Shown piece after piece: positions 10,795-21,321 of a stretch of DNA of 64,000 nucleotides. A program made the position numbers and the translations under genes. Numbering within the stretch: the first letter of the stretch is position 1; every line of letters begins with the position of its first letter. This DNA comes from Gadus chalcogrammus (Eukaryota > Chordata > Actinopteri > Gadiformes > Gadidae): contig NC_079415.1 of the NCBI RefSeq assembly GCF_026213295.1, forward strand, positions 23,621,610 to 23,685,609. Direction: 5' to 3'. The notes below the pieces were generated by a model that had not been told where the DNA came from, did not search any database, and was given only the letters and a program-made list of their open reading frames with translations.

Positions 10795-13700
10795 CTAAAC
10801 TCTGGAAGGAACTTGATAGTGGTTGCTGGATACTGGGGAAAGGATATCTTGCAGGCTTCCAATTAAGGAGCAAATGGCAAGAATCAGGGGTTTTCCCAGC
10901 TCATCATAGGTCAATTTATGTGGCTGGTGTCTCTCCCTGTGAGAACGCCTGGGCTCACTTAATCTGCTCTCAGGAACGACATTCATATCCTCTTCAGGTT
11001 CTTGAGAGACAATGTCATGATGCTGGTTAGGCAGAGTTGTGTCATTGTCCTTACGATTGGGTGAGACATTTCGGTTCCTTTCCTCTTCACGTGACATGTC
11101 ACACTCTGGGATGTCTACGACGACGTGTTCCCTTGACTGAGGAAAAGGCTGATCCACGTCACTACTTGTCTCAATCAGTAACTCTGGGGGTTTAATTGAT
11201 TGGTCAGAAGTCATCCGGTTAGATGTGAGTGAATGCTGTGTACTAAACTCAGGAGCCTCAGGGTTCAGTGGGATTAGGGGTTGTCTTTGCAGTGTACTTT
11301 CTATTTCCTGTACATAAGGGCCCCATGTAGCGAACTGTGGGGGTCCTTCAAAGAGATAAGTTTCCTCCTCTTCATCTGTCAAATTGCCTTCTGAATTATC
11401 ATTTTCCGTCTGCAGATCTCTTCTCTTACCGCTTCTCAAAGGCATTTTCTTTGCTTTGTCTAGCCGGGGCCCCTGCTCTGGAGTTTTCTCAACAGGCAGA
11501 AACCCACAAGGCAATAACAAGTCTCTGTGAAGGGTACGGTGTGGACCACTGCCTCTCTCTGGCTTGACAACATACACAGGGCCACCATCAAATCGCTTCA
11601 CAACAATATGGATGGATTTTTCCCACTTGTCTGCCAATTTATGTTTCCCTCGAATGTTGACATTCCTGATTAGGACGCGGTCCCCTTCAACCAACTCAGC
11701 AGCTCTGACTTTAGCATCAAATCGCAGCTTGTTTCTCTCTCCAGCCTTTTTAGAGTTTAGCGCAGCCAGAGTGTAGCTCTCCTGGAGACGCTGGCGCAAG
11801 TTCTGAACATATTCTGAATGGGTTTTATGGGTCTCATTTGGATTGTCGATGCCCAGGATGAGATCAACTGGGAGGGTTGGCTGCCTGCCGAACATCAACT
11901 CATATGGTGAATATCCTGTTGTATAATTTCTCGTACAATTGTACGCATGTACAAGGGGTTTGACGAAATCTCTCCAGTGTTGTTTGTCTTGGTCCTCTAG
12001 GGTCCCGAGCATGCTTAACAGGGTCCTGTTAAAGCGCTCAACCGGATTTCCCTGGGGGTGATACGGTGTAGTACGCACCTTTTCGGCTCCAATCAGCGAA
12101 CACAGCTCTCTGATTGTGTGTGACTCAAAGTCCCTTCCCTGATCACTGTGAAGGCGACTTGGGAAGCCGTAGTGGACAAGGAAATTCTCCCACAGAGCCT
12201 TGGCGACAGTCCTAGCCTTTTGATCCTTTGTTGGCACTGCCACCGCAAACTTTGTGAAATGATCAGTGATGACCAAAATGTTCCTGGTGTCATGGCTGTC
12301 AGGTTCAAGGGACAGATAGTCCATGCAGACCAATTCTAATGGGTAAGTTGTTCTGATGTTCACCATTGGTGCTGCTCTCTGTGGTTGGGTTTTTCTCCTG
12401 AAACATCTCTCGCAGGTTTGGCATTTCTTTTCGATGGATTCTTTCATTCTCGGCCAATAGAATCTGGCTCGAGCGAGACTTAGCACACGCTCAGCTCCGA
12501 GATGACCAACTTCATCATGTAAGCCTTTCAGAGCTCTGTCTTTATGCTGCTCAGGCAACACAAGCTGATTGATCATGTCTCCTCGATCAAAGCACCGTCT
12601 GTAAAGGATTCCTTCCCTGAGCTCGAGCTTGTTCCACTCTCTGAGTAGCAACTTGACTTCAGGCTGCTCATTACTCAGGGTCTTGAAGCTGGGCTTCTGT
12701 GCACTTTCCACCAGTTTAATTACCCTGTTAATTGATGGATCCTGACTCTGTGCTTCACGCCAACCTTCTCTTGTCATCCCAGGTAAGGTGGTTTGGCCTT
12801 GGCCGGCAAACAGATCTGGGACTGAGGAAGCATCTACTGCAAGAGACTCTGCAAGAACAGGGAGTTGTGAGGAAACAGAGTGATGTTGACATACTGCAGA
12901 TATTACAGCAGCTGAGATCTCTCGTTTCTCCCCCTCTAAGATTCGTTGTGTCATTTCCCTTATCCTTTCCTTCTCCTGCAGGAAATCCTCATCCTCCCGA
13001 GGTGCGTCCTGTGGCCGTCGGGACAGACCATCCGCATCACCGTTAGCATTTCCTGCTCGATACTTGATGTTAAATCTGAAGGTTGAAAGGGCCGCCAACC
13101 AGCGGTGTCCAACGACGTCGAGCTTAGCAGAGGTGAGGACATAGGTGAGCGGATTATTATCTGTCAGAACAGTGAAATCAGTGCCGTAGAGGAAATCATG
13201 GAACTTTTCGCAGATGGCCCACTTCAAGGCTAGATATTCTAGTTTATGCGTTGGGTAATTTCTCTCGCTCTTTGATAAGCCTCTGCTGGCATAGGCTATT
13301 ACGCGGAGCTTTTCATCTTGCTCCTGATAAAGAGCAGCTCCCAGCCCCTCACTGCAAGCGTCTGTGTGTAACACATATGGGAGCTTGGGATCTGCGAAAG
13401 CAAGAACGGGAGCAGACGTTAGCTTGTCAATCAATGTTCTGAAAGCAGATTCACATTCAGGCGTCCACTCTGCATCGAAGGGGGCTCGAGGATTTACAAA
13501 GTTCTTTGGCCTGTCTCTTTTATAGACCTTGCCTCTCTTTTTGGGTGGATGGTACCGAACAGTGAGAGAGTTGAGGGGTTTGGCGATCTTAGAATAGCCC
13601 TCCACAAAACGCCTATAATATCCCGAGAAGCCTAGGAAACGCTTCAGCTCCTCTCTGTTCCCAGGACGGGGCCAATCTCTGAGTGCAGATACTTTTTCTG

Positions 13701-14181
13701 GGTCAGTATGGACTCCTTGAGCATCTACCACGTGGCCAAGGTATTTTACAGATGACTTAAAAAACTGACACTTCTCGGGAGACAATTTCAGACCATAGTC
13801 TCTGAGACGATGTAGCACCCTCATGAGTCTCTCCTCATGCTCCTCAAGGGTCTCGGAAAAGACAATGAGGTCATCTAAAAATACAAGAACCTCGCTCAAG
13901 TGCAGGTCTCCAACACACTTTTCCATAAGGCGTTGGAAGGTGCTAGGAGCGTTGGTCACACCTTGCGGCATACGATTGAACTCGTAGAAACCTAGGGGAC
14001 ATGTGAATGCGGTCTTATGCTTATCTACCTCTGCCATCTCTACCTGGTAGTAGCCGGACTTGAGGTCCATTACTGAGAACCACCTTGCACCACTCAGGGC
14101 TGAGAATATCTCCTCAATGTTGGGAAGGGCATATGCATCTTTTATAGTGCGGTTGTTCAGCTTCCTAAAATCAATACATAG
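10795..14181 (-). pseudogene. pol: gypsy copy 1 pol, 3' part (RT, RNase H, integrase)
   Basis: An open frame of more than 1,100 codons. In the 1,091-residue portion starting at MDLKSGYY (14070), RT motif A is at the start and the catalytic FLDD is at about residue 64. The RNase H TDA lies near 237. The integrase zinc finger is H518/H523/C550/C553, with catalytic D584, D643 and E678 (D35E spacing). A GPY/F-like module (KWEKSI...GPVYVV) follows, then an acidic tail. Residues before the Met (14071-14181, RKLNNRTIKDAYALPN) are also open. The 5' side is cut by hAT #2. No chromodomain or env is seen; the frame ends 25 bp before the polypurine tract. The only visible defect is the insertion. Confidence 0.93.
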
Positions 14182-14551
14182 TAGGGCTGCAGGATATATC
14201 GGCTATGTACGATATATCGATATAATTTCCACGGGGATACAAGATTTGACAATATCGTTTATATCGATATAAAGATAAAGATAAAGATAGACTTTATTGT
14301 CATTGTACAGTCACCTATACAACGAAATTGGGAGTGCCAACTGAAGGTGCATTACACATACAAAATCAATAAATAAATAAACAAATAAATAAATAAATAA
14401 ACACGCAATTTAAGTTAAAAATTTAAAAAACAAAAACAAAACAAGACAGAAATAAGAAAAACATTTGGAACAAGACAAGGACAGGTGATGTCAGGATAAA
14501 TATAAAGGCCGTAAGCATATTGCACTATATAGATAGTGAGGAATCTTTGTT

Positions 14552-16508
14552 TCAAGTTTTATGGGTGTTAAGTGTCCTGATTGCCCAAGGAAAGAAGCTT
14601 TTGTTCAGTCTGTTGGTTCTGCACTTCAGGCTCCTGTACCTCCTACCAGAGGGCAGTAGGCTGAGTAGGTGGTGGCCGGGATGGAGGTGGTCACAGATGA
14701 TCTTTCTTGATCTTGAGATGCATCGTGAGCTGGCAATGTCATCCAAGGAGGGCAAAGGAGAGCCAATAGTTTTTTCGGCTGACCTTATCACCCTCTGCAG
14801 CCTTTTCCTGTCAGCCACTGTACAGCCAGCATACCACACAGTGATGGAGAAGGCCAGCACACTCTCGATGGTGGAGCGGTAAAACGTCACCAGCAGCTTC
14901 TCCTCCAGCTTGTTCCTCTTGAGTACCCTCAGGAAGTGGAGTCGTTGTTGGGCCTTCTTCACCACCGCTGATGTGTTTGCTGACCAGGATATGTCCTCAG
15001 AGATGTGAGTTCCCAGGAACTTGAAGGTGGAGACTCTCTCCACACAGTCACCATTTATGTGGAGAGGGGCGGGGTCAGCTCTGTGACGCCTGAAATCCAT
15101 TATAACCTCCTTTGTTTTTATTGTGTTAAGGGTCAGGTTGTTTGCAGCACACCACTCCACCAGCCGCTGCACCTCATCCCTATAGGCCGACTCGTCTCCT
15201 CCGGTTATGAGCCCCACCACAGTCGTATCATCCGCGAATTTGACTATTGTGTTGGTGGGGTGGGTGGGAGTACAGTCATGAGTGTAGATGGCATACAGGA
15301 GTGGGCTCAGCACGCAGCCCTGTGGAGAACCCGTACTGAGCATGAGGGTGGAGGAGCTGTGGGTGCCAATTTTAACAGACTGCGGACGATTTGTGAGAAA
15401 GTCTTTTATCCAGGCACAGGTGGCGGGGGGGAAGTCCAGGGCAGCTAGCTTGCTCACAAGGATGTCAGGGATGATGGTATTAAAGGCCGAGCAGTAGTCG
15501 ACGAAGAGCATCCTTACGGAGGTCCCCGGGTGTTCCAGGTGGCTGAGTGCAGTGTGGAGGGCTGTAGAGATGGCATCATCAGTTGATCGGTTTGCTTTGT
15601 ATGCAAATTGGAATGGGTCAAAGGTTGAAGGGAGGCATTTCTTGATGTGATGAGTCATAAGCCTCTCAAAACATTTTGCAACCACTGGTGTTAGTGCAAT
15701 GGGTCTGTAGTCACTGAGGTTATTTATAGTTAAATTTTTGGGGACAGGGATTATGGTAGCCGATTTGAGACATGGTGGGACGATGGCATGTGTCAGTGAC
15801 AAGTTGAAGATCTTAGTGAAGACCACTGCCAGCTGATCAGCACAAGCTTTGATTACTTCGCCAGGCACTCCATCAGGTCCAGTGGCTTTTCTTGTGTTCA
15901 CTGACCTGAATACACGACTCACTTGATGTTCCTGGATAGTGAGTGTGTGTTGGCTTGTGGTCGGAGGGGTCAGCATGTCTGTGTTGGGCCTTGTAGCCTC
16001 AAAACGGGCAAAGAAATGGTTTAAATCCTCTGCCAGCGAGGCGTCAGCACTGATGGTCACTGAGGGGCTGCTTTTATAGTTTGTGAGATGTTTTAATCCC
16101 TGCCACACTTGACGAGGGTTGTTGTTTGTCAGATGGCCCTCAACCTTCCTTTTGTAGGCCTCCTTCGCACCTTTAATTCCTCTCCTTAGATCCGCTCTCA
16201 CCACGCTGTACAGGACATTGTCCTTTGTTTTGAAGGCGGCGTTTCGGGCTCTCAGGAGTGACTGGACTTCACTTGTCATCCAGGGCTTTCGGTTTGGATA
16301 TACTTTGATGTTCTTATCAACCGTCACATTGTCAGTGCAGTATTTGATGTATGACAATACGGTGTCAGTGAAGCCCTGTAGATCCTGTTGTTCAAGGATA
16401 CTCCAATCTGTGTGAGCGAAGCAGTCCTGCAGTTGGGAGAGTGCACCCTCTGGCCAGGTTTTTACAGTCTTTGTGATCGGCTTGGTCTTCCTCCTAAGGG
16501 GAGTGTAT
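14552..16508 (-). pseudogene. LINE-B ORF, reverse transcriptase part
   Basis: The frame is open from the insertion junction at 16508 to the stop at 14552. It covers the linker (RRKTKPITKTVKTWPEGAL), the RT fingers (KATGPDGVPGEVIKACAD, DYRPIALTPVVAKCFERL), palm motif A (FVDYCSAFNTIIP), motif B ([14 protein letters not shown]) and catalytic FADD. The C-terminal thumb and Cys-poor tail end in [20 protein letters not shown]. Residues and order match the AP-endonuclease LINE group (jockey/CR1/L2-like). The upstream part is separated by the element at 16509-18081, so it is broken as it stands. Confidence 0.92.
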
Positions 16509-17188
16509 CAGGGTATCTGCAGGTTTCAGCAAGTCAAATTTAAGACTTTTTAAGACCTTTTTAATACCACCTTGAATGAAATTTAAGACCTTAAACCCGC
16601 GATAGTGGGAGGGATCCCGCTGTATTACAACCCAAGCATAGCATGTGTGTCACTCAATGAGACTCATTCAAGTTTACTTTCTGTCTGTTTATTGAACATA
16701 AAGTGATACTCCAGGAATCCAGACTAACTCTTTCCTTGGGTGCACTGGTGCGCCAAAATTTTTATTTTGGGTGCACCAGCACGTATTTATAGTGCACCCA
16801 AGTTGTAAGTTGTTGAGAGGGGGGTGACAGCGTCTGGGCCCCCGGGCAGCTGCACCGGTTGCACCATCGATATTAACGCCACTGATTAATAATATTTTCA
16901 CCATTAAATAAATGCCTTCAGTAAGACCTGGGGGGTATACCACGAACCTCGTTGAACGTACCCAGGCTTTCTTGGGAAAACCTGGCTCGACAGAGCCGCA
17001 ACTCGCAATCACAGTTAAATGGTACCACGACGCTCACTTTAGATTCAATTAGTTGAACCAGGTTTTCCGCTTTAGGTTCAATGCGCGTTCACATAAAAGG
17101 GGCGTTTCTCGCGTCATTTGACTCACCCTTATGCAAAATAAATCGCGCAAGAGCGGTGTATTTCATCCAAAGCGAGCAATGTATTATT

Positions 17189-17300
17189 ATGAACTCCTAC
17201 GAGGAATTCAAAGTTCAAATCACAGCCAAGGGGAACACGGTTGCCCATAATATGGGTAGTGTGGTGTGCTGGCAAAAATAGCCGACCGTGTTAATTCGTA
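17189..17300 (+). pseudogene. Myb/SANT-like (NAIF1-type) N-terminal fragment
   Basis: The translation begins MNSYEEFKVQITAKGNTVAH and continues ...VCWQK. A +1 shift then gives IADRVNS. This matches the start of the Myb/SANT-like DNA-binding proteins encoded by Harbinger transposons and the related host gene NAIF1 (motif E..K..I..KGNTV...CWQ.IAD..N). The upstream GGGGTATACCACGAACCTCG region is consistent with a separate small nested insertion. Confidence 0.6.
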
Positions 17301-17366
17301 AGTGAAAAGATTCTGCATATTGTCTAAAAAATATTATGTATCATCATCCCTTTTACCCCCATATAT

Positions 17367-17828
17367 GTGGGGCCCCATGAATTGCGAGCCCAAGTACCGG
17401 GAATGCACTCGATCTCCGACCCAATATCGGACGTGCACGTCAAGTTGCTTGCTTTTGGGGTGGTTCAACGTCTCAAATATCAAAACAAAATCAGCCTTGT
17501 TGACGCTGCAGATTCGCTCGTTTCAGATGAAAGGCGCTGGTCCGAAGCGAGTTATATACGCCGTTTTGTCCCTTCCAGCAGTAAAGGTGCTCGCGATCAA
17601 ACCGAAGAGATCAAACCGAAGAGATCTCCTAGAGGTTTTATGTTTTTGGCTCTGCATATGGCTGACGACAGCCTTAATCCCCATGGTGCCGAGCTTGAAT
17701 GTAGGCTACTTTTGCACGGAATGCATCTGGCCTGTTCTGGGTTGGCAACGGACGCTAGCCAACCTCGGAAACGGACGTCTTCCAGCCAACTGACGTTGAA
17801 CTTGCATTCACCCATTGTTGCAGACTAG
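17367..17828 (+). CDS. unassigned 153-codon open frame inside the 5-bp-TSD element
   Basis: An open frame with ATG at 17367. I recognise no domain. It has a mid-section ISLVDAADSLVSDERRW, a basic linker and a Ser-rich end. It is duplicated in the second gypsy copy and may be a transposase exon remnant or chance. Low confidence. Confidence 0.2.
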   Translation: MGPHELRAQVPGMHSISDPISDVHVKLLAFGVVQRLKYQNKISLVDAADSLVSDERRWSEASYIRRFVPSSSKGARDQTEEIKPKRSPRGFMFLALHMADDSLNPHGAELECRLLLHGMHLACSGLATDASQPRKRTSSSQLTLNLHSPIVAD

Positions 17829-18081
17829 CTAGCAAGCGCGCAGACATCCGTTTATATATGGAGCTAGCAAGAAAGTAGCCCCTCGTACATCTCCTTCCCG
17901 AAAAGTCCCACGAGAAAAAATAAATAAATAATAACCCTGCCCCGACAAATTTAAGACCTCAGTTATAAATTTAAGACCAGCATATGACATTTTTGACAAA
18001 TTTAAGACTTTTTAAGGCCTTAAATTTAGAAAAATGAATTTAAGACTTTTTAAGACTTTTAAGACCTCCGCGGACACCCTG

Positions 18082-19024
18082 TGTATGCTGGGATGAGGAG
18101 CAGCGAAAGATGGTCAGACAGACCCAGATGTGGGAGGGGGACTGCTCTATAAGCATGCTTTATGTTAGAATAGACACGGTCCAGTGTGTTGTTTCCTCTG
18201 GTGGAGCACCGTACATACTGTATAAAATTGGGAAGGACTGTCTTTAGGCATGCTTGATTAAAATCCCCAGCGATAATGTGTACCCCATCAGGATGAGCTT
18301 GCTGCTGTTTATTGACACTATCATGTAGGTAGGTAAGAGCTATGCTAATATTTGCATCTGGTGGAATATAAACAGCAGTGATAATTACCACTGTCAGCTC
18401 TCTGGGCAGATAGAAGGGTCTACAAACTACTGAAATTGCTTCTATGTCCGGGGAGCAGTGAGTGTCTGTGCTCTTACTGCTTGCGCACCAATCATTGTGA
18501 ACATAAACACACAGACCCCCTCCTCTGCTCTTTCCGGATTCCTTGTTCCTGTCGGAGCGGTGGATAGTGCGTCCCGCTAGTAGAACTGACGCATCCGGGA
18601 TCAGCTGATGTAGCCAGGTCTCCGTGATGATCATAACACAGCAATCGCGAACAAAGCAGTTGGTTGCAAGATGCAGTTCCAATTCGTCGATTTTGTGAAC
18701 GATTGACCTTGCGTTAGTCAGGAAGATGCTGGGTAACGGGGGTTTGTGTGGCTGTTTCCGTATCCGGGCTAGAAGACCCGCTCGGCAACCCCGCTTCTGC
18801 TTGCGCTCCTTGCGCCGCCTACGCCGCTTGCTGGGGCCAACGACAATCCAAGGGGACTCCGGTGGACGCGCTATGTCGAGCGGGATGTTGTGATTCCGCT
18901 GGAAGTCGCTCGTAACTGCAACCTGACAGCGTAACCCGATGTTCAGGAGCTCTGTGTGGCTGTAAAAATTATTAGCTTCACACCACGTCCTAAGACACAC
19001 TAAAAATACAAAAAACACGAGCAT
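18082..19024 (-). pseudogene. LINE-B ORF, N-terminus and AP-endonuclease
   Basis: Starts at ATG 19024 with a hydrophobic stretch, followed by a strongly basic region (KRRRRRKERKQKRG, about residues 67-80). The endonuclease-exonuclease-phosphatase fold follows, with motifs FLTNARSI, MIITETWL, SRGGGLCVYV, AVYIPPDA, IIAGDFNQACLKTVLPNF and LGLSDHLSLLLIP. It nicks target DNA for target-primed reverse transcription. The LINE-B sequence ends at 18082, where the 5-bp-TSD element interrupts it. No internal stop or frameshift is seen. Confidence 0.9.
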
Positions 19025-19256
19025 AATACACTTAAATAATACACTAAATCAGAGAGCCAAGAGCCGCTGCGTCCGTGCGCGCCGCCATAGCAACCGCTAT
19101 GGCGTTAAAATGGTCAGTTTCCCCCTCAAGCGTCTACAGCGCTTGCCTTGGAGACTGTGAGCGCGACCCCTCCCCCTCCCACTCTGTCTTTCCGAACGTG
19201 CCGTGTGCAAAGACGCCTCATTCCCGCCCCCGCCGCCCCCTCACAACACAACAAGC

Positions 19257-19555
19257 ATGGATGATACCCGTAAAGAAAACGAGACGGCGGCGGTATTGTT
19301 TCAAAGAGGAGAAACAACGGCTCCATAATGTGGAAATAGTTCGGGTTTAAAAAAAAACAGATGAGCAGCAGCTGCAGGTCATCTGTAGAGAGTGTAGCAA
19401 AACCGTTGCGACTAAAAGTGGAAACACGACAAATCTGTTCCACCATTTACAGCAGCGGTACGAAGTGCAGTATAAGGAATGCGTAATACTCTGTGGCTGT
19501 GCTGCTGCATCACCGGCCGCGACAGTTTCTTCTGCCCCGAAACCAGGGCCGGCGC
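19257..19555 (+). pseudogene. hAT #2 transposase N-terminus, BED zinc finger
   Basis: From ATG 19257 the frame gives MDDTRKENETAAVLFQRG, then stops. A shifted frame gives FGFKKK...VICRECSKTVATKSGN and NLFHHLQQRY. This is the C-x2-C...H-x3/4-H pattern of a BED finger, with the last His replaced by Tyr. BED fingers sit at the N-terminus of ZBED-type hAT transposases. The catalytic domain is missing, and a CAGGGCCGGCGC-started insertion follows at about 19547. Confidence 0.7.
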
Positions 19556-20059
19556 TCGGCAAATGTGTTGGGGGCGCCCTCTGGTGACGCTCTTAATTAA
19601 TTAATTAAAATATACGAAACAAGCGAAATGAAACCAAACATGTTCCCAAATGGAACGGAGAAGGGAGGGGGCGGGGGATTAAAGTTACGGCGCACTGAAA
19701 TCCTCACCGTAGTACACAGGACAATGCGACGAAGCCAATGCTCTTATTGGTAGCTAATGTGTGTAACCTACAGCTTTATATTGTTTTGCATAGGTGATTA
19801 TTTTGTGAACGTGAAAAACGTCCCTTTTTTTTTTAACATGGTCATTCAATTCTGTTGAAAATAACGATACAAAATCACATGTTGCAGTCATACTGACCTA
19901 TGTTTTAATAAAAGTGCTTGCAACATCTCGCATGTGGCTTTTGACTTAGAAAAAAAACATCTAACCCACTCTATAGAAAATATCGAGATATATATTGTAT
20001 ATCGCCATTCAGCCAAAAGATATCGGGATATCATATTTTGCCCATATCGTGCAGCCCTA

Positions 20060-21314
20060 ATACATAGTCTGATTTTCCCATTTTTTTTCTTCACTACTAC
20101 CACTGGTGATGCAAACGGACTCTCGGACTCTCTTATTATTCCAGCATCCAAGAGCTCCCTGAGGTGCTGCTTTACAGCTTCCCTATCACTGGGGTGTATC
20201 GGCCTTGCTCGCTCTTTGAAAGGTGTCTGGTCATGCAACCGAATATGGTGTTTCACACTAGTTGTGTGACCAAAGGAGAGCTCGTCAACTGCAAAGACCT
20301 CTGGGATGGAGTTCAGCTTGACTGTAATACGTCGTTTCCACTCCTCAGACATGGGTGCATCATCGAGATTGAATGCAAGCTCCTCGCTTGGTGTCTGAGA
20401 GTTGGTGGGCACAGACTGATGGGGGCTTAGGGGCTTTACACTCTGAGCGGCAGATACTTCGCCAATGACACACTTTGGAGGTAGAGTAATACTGTGATCT
20501 GTTGTATTTCTGAGAATAACAGGGATCTTGCTTGAAGCTTTACAGTTGATATTCATAAGTGCACACTCAAGAAACAAACCACCAGGAAGGGAAAAAGACT
20601 CAGGGGGCTCAAGAATGAAAGAGTTGTGTGGATTTCCGTTACCCACTCTGACATCTCCAAACACACACAACTTGTGCCTTGCTGGAACGGTGATGGGTTT
20701 TTTCCCATGCAACTTGACAGGACAGGTTTTGGTTTCATTTTCATGCAGTTGAGCAACATGGTGGAGGAGTAATGCAAAACTGTCTGACCTCCTCAGGAAT
20801 GTTGGCCTGTCATGATCTATGCCACATTGGTAGAGCTGCAGCAAAACATTTGTGCCTACCAACACTGGTATTCTGCTATTGAATTGGCACTCTGGGACAA
20901 TGAGGGCTAGAGCAGTTAACTGTTCCTCCATGCCGGTAACACTGCTAGGAAAAGTCAGGAGAACTTCCACATAGCCCTGATAGGGCACAGGCTGACCCCC
21001 GGCCCCTTCAACCTCAAGCAAATGACTGATGGGCTTGATGGGGAGGGAAGCCAGGTGTCTGGAATGGAAAGTCTCTGAAATAGTCGTGACCTGAGATCCG
21101 GTATCAAGGATAGATTCACATCGTACATCTCCCACGTAGACTGTAGAGACACAGCGGGGGCCCACAAGCCCAAGAGGTAGGGTGTGATTGAGACCATCGC
21201 AGCTCTCAGGGCTTTTGGCTCTTGGCTCCTCTTTAACATTGTGGGTCATTACTCTGGGACTTATCTGATTGATGTCCTCAGCTCCTGGTCGTCCCAAAGC
21301 AGGAGCCTCTACAA
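20060..21314 (-). pseudogene. pol: gypsy copy 1 protease and RT N-terminus (-1 frame)
   Basis: The frame begins by -1 slippage just before the gag stop and is open to the hAT #2 insertion. A retropepsin lies at the start (LDTGSQVTTI, catalytic Asp about 65 codons after 21297). The RT entry region follows (HHIRLHDQTPFKERAR, LLDAGIIRESESPFASPV, KKKNGKIRLC). The rest of RT resumes in the same frame at 14181 after the insertion. An Arg and a His in this stretch differ from copy 2 (Gln and Tyr). Confidence 0.9.
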
Positions 21315-21321
21315 GTTTAAA
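21255..21321 (-). promoter_or_regulatory. -1 ribosomal frameshift signal of gypsy copy 1
   Basis: The slippery heptamer T TTA AAC (21321-21315, minus strand) lies in the gag frame, one codon before the gag TAG (21311-21309). After an 8-nt spacer, stem 1 GCTCCTG (21306-21300) pairs with CAGGAGC (21287-21281). The loop sequence TGGGAC (21296-21291) pairs with GTCCCA (21260-21255), giving an H-type pseudoknot. Pol is in the -1 frame, as required. Confidence 0.82.

Larger units (their letters stand above)
16509..18081. mobile_element. 5-bp-TSD element inside LINE-B (copy 1)
   Basis: TIRs CAGGGTATCTGCAGG and CCGCGGACACCCTG are flanked by TGTAT (16504-16508 and 18082-18086). Removing it restores the LINE frame. 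Subterminal regions are rich in AATTTAAGACTTTTTAAGAC direct and inverted repeats. The hAT-like TIR with a 5-bp TSD resembles the hAT5 group (inference). The interior has a Harbinger-like Myb fragment (about 16925-17342) and an unassigned open frame. Confidence 0.82.
14272..19106 (-). mobile_element. LINE-B inside hAT #2 (copy 1)
   Basis: A full-length LINE on the minus strand. The 3' tail at 14272 is a (TATCTT)n-like repeat after a short UTR. The 5' end lies near 19106, where hAT sequence resumes. The endonuclease and RT parts are in the same frame once the 1,578-bp nested insertion (element plus 5-bp TSD) is removed. I see no other stop. The ORF would be about 965 codons. The limits are accurate to about 10 bp. 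Confidence 0.85.
14182..20059. mobile_element. hAT element #2 in gypsy copy 1 pol
   Basis: Ends TAGGGCTGCAGGATATATCG and CCCATATCGTGCAGCCCTA are flanked by a perfect 8-bp TSD ATACATAG (14174-14181 and 20060-20067). The insertion plus one TSD is 5,886 bp, a multiple of three, so the pol frames on both sides agree. Its own sequence is about 14182-14271 and 19107-20059. It contains a BED-finger remnant and hosts LINE-B. Confidence 0.92.

Noticed and set aside
10758..10795. Possible env gene between pol and the 3' LTR
   Set aside because: Only 25-37 bp separate the pol stop from the polypurine tract and LTR, so there is no room for env; the element is a retrotransposon, not an envelope-bearing retrovirus.
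11337..13442. Several plus-strand open frames opposite the gypsy pol
   Set aside because: They are antisense shadows of the long minus-strand pol frame, with no domain similarity; the same shadows recur in copy 2.
14272..14300. Clean LINE-B target-site duplication
   Set aside because: Only a short TAAA match is visible at both ends; too weak to claim, so the LINE-B limits are given as approximate.
14520..15497. Plus-strand frames of 69-147 codons opposite LINE-B RT
   Set aside because: Antisense to a clear RT frame with FADD; no recognisable product.
17302..17793. 163-codon frame overlapping the 153-codon frame in the 5-bp-TSD element
   Set aside because: Overlapping alternate frame with no recognisable domain; at most one could be real, and neither is supported.
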